Origin: Lentisphaerota bacterium | GTDB lineage: Bacteria > Verrucomicrobiota > Lentisphaeria > Oligosphaerales > PUNB01 | Assembly: GCA_003552565.1 (NCBI GenBank) | Contig: PUNB01000188.1 | Span: forward strand, 1 to 8,510 | Direction: 5' to 3' | DNA length: 8,510 nucleotides | In this document: piece after piece, positions 1-5,606 of the stretch | Layout of the letters: the number at the start of each line of letters is the position of its first letter | How positions within the stretch are numbered: the stretch's first letter is position 1 | Program-made: the position numbers and the translations under genes | Notes under the pieces: model-generated | What the model saw: the letters and a program-made list of their open reading frames with translations, nothing else | Told to the model about the DNA's origin: nothing | Databases searched by the model: none

Positions 1-1463
1 CGGTGCCAGCGGAACTGGAGGGAGAGGCGGAAGCTTACCGCGAAAGATTGTTTGAACGTCTGGCCGACTTTTCTGATTCGTTCGCCGAGGTATACCTGGA
101 GGGCAAAGAAGCATCCATTGATTTACTCAAACAGACAATTCGGCAGATGACTGTCGGCAATCACATTGTGCCTATCCTGGCAGGCTCGGCGAAAAGCGAA
201 ATCGGCATCCAGCCGCTGATGGACGCGGTCCTGGACTACCTGCCTTCGCCGGTGGATCGCGGCAATGTTCCCGCCAGAAGAGTAAAGGATGAACAGCCGG
301 TGGAAGTGGCGGCCGAAGAGGACGCTCCCTTTGCCGGGCTGATTTTCAAGGTTGCCGCCGGAACTTCCGCCGATCTGCTGTATTTGCGCACATACTCAGG
401 GTCAATTCAGGCGGGAGCCAAGCTAGTTAACGCGCGTACTGGAGAAAAGGTTGCGGCGAAACAGATTTATCGCTTGTTCGCCAAAAGCACGGAGTCTGTT
501 CCCGGTGTCGGTCCGGGGGACATTGTCGGCTTGATCGGGCCTAGAAACTGCGGCACCGGGGATACTCTGTGCGACAGCCGTCACCTGATTGCTTTTGAAA
601 CAATGCAGTTTCCCGAGCCGGTTATCTCCATGGCAGTGGAACCGCACAGCAGCCGGGAAAAAGACCGGCTCGATGAAGCGCTTGAACTGCTGGCCCGCGA
701 AGACCCCACTTTAACCCTGGACCGGGATAATGACACCGGCCAACGCCTTATCTCCGGCATGGGGGAACTGCATTTGGAAATCAATTTAAAAAGACTGGAG
801 CAGGAGTTCAATGTGCCGATCAGAGCCGGCGCCCCTCGGGTCGCCTACCGGGAAACATTCAAGCATGAACAGACTGTTTTTACTGAATTTCATAAATTTA
901 TTGGTGAAACTGAACTGCAATGCGGCGCCGAAATCAGGTTCCGTCCGTTTGACCGCACCCGCGGCCAGGAAACCTTCACTATTTCCAGCCGCCTTGAAAA
1001 GCAAAATGAAGTGTCGAAAAACCTCGCCAAAGCCGCCAGGGAAAGTTTGGAAGACGGCCTCTACACCGGCGGCAACAGCGGTTACAGTCTGATTTATGTG
1101 GAAGCGGAGATCATAAGCCTGAAGGTTTACCCGGACAAAACCACCCTCAACGCCGTCACCGGAGCGGTGCTGCAGGCTGTGGATCAGGCGATAAGAGAAA
1201 TCGGCACCGTGGTGTTAGAGCCCCTGATGCATCTGGAAATTCTGACTCCCGAAGATAATGTCGGCGATGTCACCACCTATCTGCAGCCTCGGCGGGCGGT
1301 GATTCAGAACATGGAGTCACTGGGGGACAACAACAAACGCATTCTCTGTGAGGTGCCGCTGGCGGAGATGTTCGGCTTCGGCAAAGCTCTGCCCAAACTC
1401 ACCGGCGGCAGAGGCGCTTTCACCATGGAGCCGTGCGGCTATCAGCCGGTGATTTCAAGGTAA
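1..1463 (+). CDS. fusA: Elongation factor G family GTPase, C-terminal part (5' truncated by window edge)
   Basis: Translational GTPase of the EF-G family, which drives tRNA-mRNA translocation (or ribosome recycling in some paralogues) in the cytoplasm. The window starts inside the G domain. Numbering from the GTG at 3, the G5-type motif GSAKS is at residues 61-65 and the G domain closes with DYLPSP (78-83). Domain II covers about 108-190. Domain III covers about 205-280 with ISGMGELHLEI (250-260) and VAYRET (280-285). Domain IV covers about 287-400, and domain V about 405-482 with LLEP-like VLEPLMHLEI and VPLAEMFGFG. About 200 residues, including the GTP-binding P-loop, lie upstream. The protein ends normally at TAA 1461-1463. 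It differs from housekeeping EF-G: the domain IV stretch normally reading SGGRGQYG is here FIGETELQCG (299-308), and LRSLTQGR is LPKLTGGR. No rpsL, rpsG or tuf lies downstream. It is therefore probably an EF-G2-like paralogue; the family call is secure, the subtype and symbol less so. Confidence 0.9.
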   Translation, partial: VPAELEGEAEAYRERLFERLADFSDSFAEVYLEGKEASIDLLKQTIRQMTVGNHIVPILAGSAKSEIGIQPLMDAVLDYLPSPVDRGNVPARRVKDEQPVEVAAEEDAPFAGLIFKVAAGTSADLLYLRTYSGSIQAGAKLVNARTGEKVAAKQIYRLFAKSTESVPGVGPGDIVGLIGPRNCGTGDTLCDSRHLIAFETMQFPEPVISMAVEPHSSREKDRLDEALELLAREDPTLTLDRDNDTGQRLISGMGELHLEINLKRLEQEFNVPIRAGAPRVAYRETFKHEQTVFTEFHKFIGETELQCGAEIRFRPFDRTRGQETFTISSRLEKQNEVSKNLAKAARESLEDGLYTGGNSGYSLIYVEAEIISLKVYPDKTTLNAVTGAVLQAVDQAIREIGTVVLEPLMHLEILTPEDNVGDVTTYLQPRRAVIQNMESLGDNNKRILCEVPLAEMFGFGKALPKLTGGRGAFTMEPCGYQPVISR

Positions 1464-1597
1464 GGATTTTTTTAGAAAAAAGCCCGACCCCCAGCTTTTC
1501 GCACCCGGTATCCATAAAGAGAAAAACGGTTAGCGAAAAAGCTTAATCCCAATCCGTGTGCATCCGTATTAAAAAAAAGCAGGAAGTAATACTAACT

Positions 1598-1788
1598 AGA
1601 GGGTATGCGAAAAGGTATTTAGGGTCTCTACACGCACAAAACAATAAAACTTTGTCTCGTCCGCCTCAGGCGGATCTCGCACCTTATCTGATTTTCTTTC
1701 GATTCCTCATTTTTTTTAGAATAAGTGCGAGACAAGGAGAACACAAAATTAGGTCTTGACCCCTTTTCGCGGAGGGTCTATACCCTCT
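1598..1788. repeat. Nested inverted repeat (fold-back / MITE-like element)
   Basis: Successive arms pair in nested order. AGAGGGTAT (1598-1606) pairs with ATACCCTCT (1780-1788). GCGAAAAG (1607-1614) pairs with CTTTTCGC (1763-1770). GGGTC (1622-1626) pairs with GACCC (1758-1762). TTGTCTCG (1652-1659) pairs with CGAGACAA (1728-1735). Inside lies a perfect hairpin TCCGCC-tca-GGCGGA (1660-1674). A competing stem pairs TCTCGCACCTTAT (1675-1687) with ATAAGTGCGAGA (1721-1732), with one bulged base. These are direct observations. The size, structure and convergent intergenic location resemble non-autonomous palindromic elements (REP/REPIN or MITE class), which is inference. I see no flanking target duplication and no transposase in the window. 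Confidence 0.7.
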
Positions 1789-1794
1789 TTCTTT
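1772..1794 (+). terminator. Possible rho-independent terminator
   Basis: GAGGGT (1772-1777), loop CTAT, ACCCTC (1782-1787), followed by TTTCTTT and AT-rich sequence. It would end plus-strand transcripts about 310 bases after the EF-G stop. It overlaps the right arm of the palindromic element, so it may simply be part of that element. The T tract is broken by one C. Confidence 0.35.
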
Positions 1795-1909
1795 AAATTT
1801 TTAGCGAAGCAACAACGAAAAACTATGAGGCCTGCCACTCGCCCGAATGGACACGACAGAAGCGACAAGTTTCCCATTGCAGGTGGTATTTGCCTAATTC
1901 AGAAAGAGG

Positions 1910-3058
1910 TCAGCCGCGCGGCTGGCGCCGGGGCAGAGTGAACCGGAAAGTGCTGCCTTCACCGGGTTTACTTGAGACCCCGATCTCACCTCCCTGAGCT
2001 TCCACCGCAAGTTTACAAAACAGCAGACCGAGACCGGAAGAACGCTGTTTCTTTCCGTTCTCCCCTTTGTCGATAAAGCCGAATTTCTGAAACAGTTTTT
2101 CCTGCTCTTTTGCGGTAAGACCCGAACCTTGATCTTTAACTTCCACCAGCACATCATTTTTTCGAGCTTCCACCGTTATGCGGATAGGTGTATCAGCAGG
2201 ACTGTAATGAACAGCGTTGGAAATCAGATTGGTCAATATTCGTCGAGTAGCTTCGGGGTCGCACCAAGCTTTGATTTTTTCCGCCTCGGGAGTAAAATCA
2301 ACACAATGTTTTTTCAACTTGGGCTGCAATATCCGCAATGCGTCCTGAATTATCGAAACCAGATTGGCTGATTCCTGATGCAGCGGCATGGTGTTATGTT
2401 CAAGCAGATTGACATCCAATATGGACTGGATCATCTGCATGACAATCTGAGCCAGGTTCCGGGCGGTGTCCAGTATCTCCAGATTATCCGGGCTCAATTC
2501 CTCTTCCGCGGTGCCTTGCAGCAGTTCCAGATACCCCATCAGCCCGGTCAGAGGCGAACGCACATCATGCACCACCATGTGGATAAGATTGTCCCGCATC
2601 CTTTCCAATTCCTGCAGACGGCGGTAATCATCACGGGCCTGGTCGTGCAGCCTTTTAATTTGCAAATTGTTGCGAACGCGCAATAGAACATTTTTGGGAT
2701 CTATAGGCTTGCTGATAAAATCATTGGCACCCGACTCTATGGCTTGCAGACGTTCCTCGCGGCTGTCGAAACCGCTTATGATGAGGATTGGGGTCATGGC
2801 TTTACTGGGATCGCTTTTAAGCCGCCGGCAGACCTCATGTCCGTTAATGCCCTCCATGACCACGTCCAGCAGCACCACGTCAGGTTTACATTTATCAAAA
2901 CTATCAAGAGCCTCCTGGCCGCTGGAGCATTCCGATACTCGATAGTTCTCCTGCTTCAGTGTCATCCCAATGACAGAGCGCGAATTTTCGTCATCATCCA
3001 CCACCATAATCAGGGCGCGGTCTCTGCGCTGTTCAACAGATGAAGATGTTTTCTGCAT
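1910..3058 (-). CDS. Soluble REC-histidine kinase (response-regulator/sensor kinase hybrid)
   Basis: A 382-residue cytoplasmic signalling protein with no signal peptide or membrane segment. An N-terminal receiver domain spans about 16-132, with acidic pocket D21-D23, phosphoacceptor D65 in VVLLDVVM, Ser95 in the ISG position and Lys117 in ISKP. A helical, probably coiled-coil linker (about 132-158) leads to a HisKA dimerisation domain with H-box VVHDVRSPL (His164). A HATPase_c domain follows, with N-box TNLISNAVHYS (Asn277 and Asn281), G1 box DQGSG (309-313), F-box-like LFQKFGF and G2 box SSGLGL (340-345). All residues needed for autophosphorylation and for receiving phosphate are present. 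In this architecture the receiver usually takes phosphate from, or is tuned by, another kinase; the input signal and output partner are not in the window. The start is the first ATG, but its upstream sequence shows only a weak GGGTG and no good Shine-Dalgarno, so the start is less certain. The gene is 68 bases downstream of the dksA-like gene. Confidence 0.93.
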   Translation of the reverse strand: MQKTSSSVEQRRDRALIMVVDDDENSRSVIGMTLKQENYRVSECSSGQEALDSFDKCKPDVVLLDVVMEGINGHEVCRRLKSDPSKAMTPILIISGFDSREERLQAIESGANDFISKPIDPKNVLLRVRNNLQIKRLHDQARDDYRRLQELERMRDNLIHMVVHDVRSPLTGLMGYLELLQGTAEEELSPDNLEILDTARNLAQIVMQMIQSILDVNLLEHNTMPLHQESANLVSIIQDALRILQPKLKKHCVDFTPEAEKIKAWCDPEATRRILTNLISNAVHYSPADTPIRITVEARKNDVLVEVKDQGSGLTAKEQEKLFQKFGFIDKGENGKKQRSSGLGLLFCKLAVEAQGGEIGVSSKPGEGSTFRFTLPRRQPRG

Positions 3059-3126
3059 ATTTTAATCGCACCCAAAAAAAATATCAGGGACAACCGTTTT
3101 CTCTAATGTAAAAAAACTAAAAGTGT

Positions 3127-3492
3127 TCAGAAAGTGTTTTTCTGCTGTTCAATCATTTCCTGACAGTCGACGGTGTATTTGGCGGTTGGTATCGCCTTCA
3201 ACCGTTCATAGGGGATGGGCTTACCGCATTCTTCACAAACACCGTAGGTGCCGTTTTCTATACGCTTCAGGGCCTCATCCACCTCCATCAGGTACTGGCG
3301 TTCCTGCTCCTCCAAACCCCATAGCAATTCGGTTTCAGCCAAACTGCTGGAAATATCCCCGGCATCCCCATGAACATCAGTGCCATGGCCGTTGACGGCA
3401 TGAATATGGTTGAGATAGCTTTCCCGCTCAATTTCGAGCATGCGTTTCAATTCATTAATCTGTTTGCGGGAGAGATGGTTTTTCTTATTCAT
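3127..3492 (-). CDS. TraR/DksA family zinc-finger-type transcription regulator, three-cysteine variant
   Basis: A 121-residue protein of the family that enters the RNA polymerase secondary channel and modulates initiation, often with ppGpp. A long N-terminal helical hairpin (about 7-80) carries the tip acidic pair D43xxD46 (GDAGDIS), in the place of the DxxDxA tip of E. coli DksA. The C-terminal finger begins GTYGVCEECGKPI. Cys86, Cys89 and Cys110 are present, but the position of the third cysteine in the C-x2-C-x17-C-x2-C pattern is Thr107 (KYTVDCQ), so a classical four-cysteine site is incomplete. I chose the ATG at 3492, which has AGGAG 11 bases upstream and gives the usual family start just before the coiled coil. 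An in-frame TTG at 3549 would add 19 unlike residues. It sits 169 bases after gcvH, with its own promoter-like sequence. DksA versus another TraR/DksA subgroup cannot be decided here. Confidence 0.9.
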   Translation of the reverse strand: MNKKNHLSRKQINELKRMLEIERESYLNHIHAVNGHGTDVHGDAGDISSSLAETELLWGLEEQERQYLMEVDEALKRIENGTYGVCEECGKPIPYERLKAIPTAKYTVDCQEMIEQQKNTF

Positions 3493-3503
3493 CAGTTTGA
3501 ATG

Positions 3504-3508
3504 CTCCT
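3504..3508 (-). promoter_or_regulatory. Ribosome binding site deciding the dksA-like start
   Basis: AGGAG on the minus strand, 11 bases from the ATG at 3492. No comparable site precedes the in-frame TTG at 3549, so the shorter 121-residue product is preferred. Confidence 0.6.
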
Positions 3509-3520
3509 TGCGAAAAACAC

Positions 3521-3580
3521 TGCCGAGGATGAATCAGCTGAGGCGACAAAAGCTCACATTTTTTTGTTCAGAACTCGGCA
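3521..3580 (-). promoter_or_regulatory. Structured 5' leader of the dksA-like gene
   Basis: Nested complementary segments lie in the untranslated leader. The outer stem is TGCCGAG (3521-3527) with CTCGGCA (3574-3580). The middle stem is CTGA (3538-3541) with TCAG (3568-3571). The inner stem is ACAAAA (3546-3551) with TTTTGT (3562-3567). The complementarity is directly visible. A regulatory role, for example in translation or transcript stability, is inference. It matches no riboswitch class I can name. Confidence 0.4.
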
Positions 3581-3618
3581 TAAATGACGGATAAAATTAT
3601 CATTGTTGACATCAGCAG

Positions 3619-3648
3619 ATAATGTCGGCTTTTTTTTCATTTTGTCAA
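3619..3648 (-). promoter_or_regulatory. Sigma70-like promoter for the dksA-like gene
   Basis: On the minus strand there is a perfect -35 hexamer TTGACA (3643-3648), an 18-base spacer and a -10-like CATTAT (3619-3624, 4 of 6 to consensus). It begins in the spacer right after the gcvH stop and would give a leader of about 120 bases. A small inverted repeat ATTATC (3596-3601) / GATAAT (3618-3623) overlaps the -10 and the likely start point and could be an operator. Confidence 0.5.
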
Positions 3649-3661
3649 GTTATTCGGAGGA

Positions 3662-4045
3662 TTATTCTTCTCCCTCGATTTCTTTTTCCACAAAGATCTC
3701 ATATTCTTCTTCAGTCATCAGATTTTCCAGTTCATCAGTGTCCACTTCACTGAAACGGCATATCCACCCTTCGCCTTCCGGCGAAGCGCAGATAAGTTCC
3801 GGGGTTTTTTCCAAGTGCATATTGACCTCGACAACCGTTCCTCCAACTGGGGTCAAAACATCCGAGGCCGCTTTGGCTGATTCCACAATGCACAGCACGT
3901 CATCCTGCATAAAGACCGCCCCGATCGCCGGCAATTCGATGTAGTTTATATCGCCCATTTTTTCAACCGCGCGAGTGGTGATTCCGATGGTCGCCACACC
4001 CTCCTCATAATCCACCCATTGATGTGTTTCATTAAATTTGCGCAT
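3662..4045 (-). CDS. gcvH: Glycine cleavage system H-like lipoyl carrier protein
   Basis: A 127-residue small lipoyl-domain protein matching GcvH over its whole length. It has an N-terminal FNETHQWV (compare KYSKEHEWV), GITTRAVEKMGDINYIELP, the lipoylation motif ESAKAASD with Lys58, PVGGTVVEVN, and the C-terminal GEGWICRF. In the glycine cleavage system H protein shuttles the aminomethyl group between P, T and L proteins. In some bacteria it also acts as a lipoyl donor to other complexes. No gcvP, gcvT, lipA, lipB or lplA is in the window. Instead it follows E3 by 118 bases and has its own promoter-like sequence. The ATG at 4045 is chosen because GGAGG lies 9 bases upstream; the TTG codon directly before it is not needed. 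The C-terminus is strongly acidic. The family is secure. Whether it works in glycine cleavage or in lipoyl relay to the adjacent dehydrogenase is open. Confidence 0.92.
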   Translation of the reverse strand: MRKFNETHQWVDYEEGVATIGITTRAVEKMGDINYIELPAIGAVFMQDDVLCIVESAKAASDVLTPVGGTVVEVNMHLEKTPELICASPEGEGWICRFSEVDTDELENLMTEEEYEIFVEKEIEGEE

Positions 4046-4054
4046 CAAAAAATT

Positions 4055-4059
4055 CCTCC
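4055..4059 (-). promoter_or_regulatory. Ribosome binding site of gcvH
   Basis: GGAGG on the minus strand, 9 bases before the ATG at 4043-4045. It is the strongest Shine-Dalgarno sequence in the window. It selects the ATG rather than the adjacent upstream TTG (4046-4048). Confidence 0.75.
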
Positions 4060-4074
4060 ATCTTAATTTGGCTG

Positions 4075-4102
4075 ATCATAAAACATATAGGCTTTTTCTC
4101 AA
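4075..4102 (-). promoter_or_regulatory. Sigma70-like promoter for gcvH
   Basis: On the minus strand: TTGAGA (4097-4102, 5 of 6 to TTGACA), a 16-base spacer and TATGAT (4075-4080, 5 of 6 to TATAAT). The expected start point near 4068 leaves a leader of about 23 bases that includes GGAGG. This implies gcvH can be transcribed independently of E3. The -35 lies inside a repeat shared with the spacer after E1. Confidence 0.55.
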
Positions 4103-4126
4103 AACGAATGGGTTGCTAATAGTTTT
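4091..4126 (-). repeat. Dispersed repeat, copy 1 (lpd-gcvH spacer)
   Basis: On the minus strand this segment runs from AAAACTA through CCCATTCG to TTTGAGAAAAAGC. It matches the plus strand at 7395-7428. The 22-base core (4091-4112) differs from the other copy at one base. Over the full 36 bases there are three substitutions and a two-base gap. A weaker match continues to TTTTATGATCAG (4072-4083). Confidence 0.65.
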
Positions 4127-4163
4127 TTTGGCTCCTCCGCACGAATTCCACCATGCCTCGTGG

Positions 4164-5588
4164 TCAGCCTTTTTTATTTTTCTTCCGTCTCGGCGGCGGC
4201 AAATGAATGCATTGTTGATGCACCGCGTGAGCGGCTTCCATGGTCACTTCGCCCAGGGTGGGGTGAGCATGTATAGCCCGGCCGATTTCCTCTGCCGTTA
4301 TTTCCTGCTGCATGGCGGTTGCCGCTTCGGCAATCAGGTCGGTGGCGTGGGGGCCGACAATATGAACGCCGAGCACCTGATCCGTGCTTTTGTCCGCGAT
4401 AATTTTACAAAAACCGTTGGTTTCTCCCTCAATTTTGGCTTTGCCTAGAGCCGCCAGCGGAAAATTTCCGACATTATACTGAATTCCTTGTTCCGAAGCT
4501 TCTTCTTCCGTCAGGCCGACACTGCCGATTTCCGGGCTGGTGAAAATGCACCCCGGAACCAGCCGATCTGAATGCGGGCGGCTGCCGCCCGCTACGGCTT
4601 CTTCCGCCGCGACCATGGCCTGGGCGCTGGCTCGGTGGGCGTACTGAACCGGTCCCGTGAGGTCTCCGATGGCATACACACAAGACACCCGAGTACGACA
4701 GTGACTGTCGACTGGCAGGAAACCGTTCTCATCTGTGTCAAGTCCGATGTTGCCAAGGTTCAAACCGTCACTGTAGGGACGGCGCCCAATGCATACCAGC
4801 ATGTTTTCAGCGGCAACGGTTTGTTCACCGACACTGGCCGTTACTCGCCGACTGGAAGACTTGATGTTTTCCATGGGAACACCGGTAAAAAGTTCGATTC
4901 CCAAACTTTTCATGCTTTTTTCCACCACCCGGGCGGCTTCGAGATCCACCATCGGCAGAATTCGCGGCAGCATCTCCACCAGTTTCACCTTTACCCCCAA
5001 CTGAGCAAACATGCAGGCGAATTCACAGCCGATCACCCCGCCGCCGAGGATAATAATCTCCTTAGGCAAAGATTCAAGCTCAAGCGCCTGCCGGGAATAA
5101 TAGATATTATCCGCTTTCGGAATAAAAGACGGTTCAGTTGAGGCGCTGCCGCTGGCAATGATCACCCGACCACTTTCCAGGGAGTCCGGTTTCTGGTCAT
5201 GCTCGTTCGACCGCACAAGAATTTTCCTGCGGCTGCTGAATTCAGCCGTGCCTTTGAAAACTGTCACTTGATTGCTTTTCAGCAGATGTTCTATTCCCTG
5301 GCGCAGTTCCTGAACTATCCGGTTTTTTCGCTGCTGTATGGCGGACCAGTCGGGCCGCGCAGAACCTTCCACACGAATACCGAATTCATCCGCGTGCTGA
5401 AACCGTTGAAACAACGTTGCTGATGCAATTAGGGACTTAGTCGGTATACAGCCCCAGTTCAGACAAGTGCCGCCGACATGCTCTTTTTCCACCAAAGCGG
5501 TGTTGGCTCCCAACTGTGCCGCCCGAATAGCGGCCACATAACCACCGGGACCGCCGCCGATCACTGTTACATCAAATTTATTCTTCAT
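4164..5588 (-). CDS. lpdA: Dihydrolipoamide dehydrogenase (E3)
   Basis: A 474-residue flavoprotein disulfide reductase that reoxidises dihydrolipoyl groups with FAD and NAD+. It has the usual family length. In order: FAD-binding GGGPGG (11-16) and a Glu-ended strand VEKEHVGG; the redox-active disulfide GGTCLNWGC (Cys42 and Cys47) followed by IPTK; NAD-binding GGGVIG (182-187) with Glu205 ending the second strand of that fold; the second FAD motif YAIGDL (305-310); and a C-terminal dimerisation domain with the catalytic pair His442 and Glu447 in HAHPTLGE. All catalytic residues are intact. The protein ends in a short basic tail, PPPRRKKNKKG, beyond the usual end. It starts 18 bases after E2 with AAGGA about 10 bases before the ATG, so the two are surely co-transcribed. 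It can serve both the E2 complex and any glycine cleavage system, which fits the neighbouring gcvH. Confidence 0.97.
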   Translation of the reverse strand: MKNKFDVTVIGGGPGGYVAAIRAAQLGANTALVEKEHVGGTCLNWGCIPTKSLIASATLFQRFQHADEFGIRVEGSARPDWSAIQQRKNRIVQELRQGIEHLLKSNQVTVFKGTAEFSSRRKILVRSNEHDQKPDSLESGRVIIASGSASTEPSFIPKADNIYYSRQALELESLPKEIIILGGGVIGCEFACMFAQLGVKVKLVEMLPRILPMVDLEAARVVEKSMKSLGIELFTGVPMENIKSSSRRVTASVGEQTVAAENMLVCIGRRPYSDGLNLGNIGLDTDENGFLPVDSHCRTRVSCVYAIGDLTGPVQYAHRASAQAMVAAEEAVAGGSRPHSDRLVPGCIFTSPEIGSVGLTEEEASEQGIQYNVGNFPLAALGKAKIEGETNGFCKIIADKSTDQVLGVHIVGPHATDLIAEAATAMQQEITAEEIGRAIHAHPTLGEVTMEAAHAVHQQCIHLPPPRRKKNKKG

Positions 5589-5606
5589 CGCTAAAGTCCT
5601 TTACAT

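Larger units (their letters stand above)
1464..1909. other. Convergent intergenic region with palindromic element
   Basis: Between the ends of the EF-G gene (+) and the kinase gene (-) there are 446 bases with no credible gene. Contents in order: an AT-only hairpin just after the EF-G stop (seven T, AGA, six A; about 1467-1481); an imperfect stem AGCTTTTCGC (1493-1502) with GCGAAAAAGCT (1533-1543); two copies of ATCCGT ten bases apart (1552-1557 and 1562-1567); the nested palindrome at 1598-1788; and about 120 bases (1789-1909) in which I see nothing. Short open frames here on the plus strand lack ribosome binding sites and overlap the palindrome. Confidence 0.8.

Noticed and set aside
1493..1543. 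AGCTTTTCGC / GCGAAAAAGCT stem as the EF-G terminator
   Set aside because: The loop is about 30 bases, the stem has a bulge and no T tract follows, so it is not a convincing intrinsic terminator.
1556..1941. Short plus-strand open frames in the intergenic region after EF-G
   Set aside because: They overlap the palindromic element, lack ribosome binding sites and have low-complexity translations.
2129..2686. Plus-strand open frames opposite the kinase
   Set aside because: Antisense to clear HisKA and HATPase motifs; no start signals or recognisable product.
3128..3144. CAGAAA / TTTCTG hairpin at the end of the dksA-like gene as terminator
   Set aside because: The stem is AT-rich and short, and the T-rich stretch begins about a dozen bases later; too weak to call.
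3493..3549. Upstream in-frame TTG start for the dksA-like gene
   Set aside because: It would add 19 residues unlike the family and lacks a Shine-Dalgarno sequence, whereas the ATG at 3492 has AGGAG.
4572..5141. Long plus-strand open frame (189 codons) opposite E3
   Set aside because: It lies wholly antisense to a well-supported lpdA with intact motifs; the translation shows no recognisable domain and no ribosome binding site.
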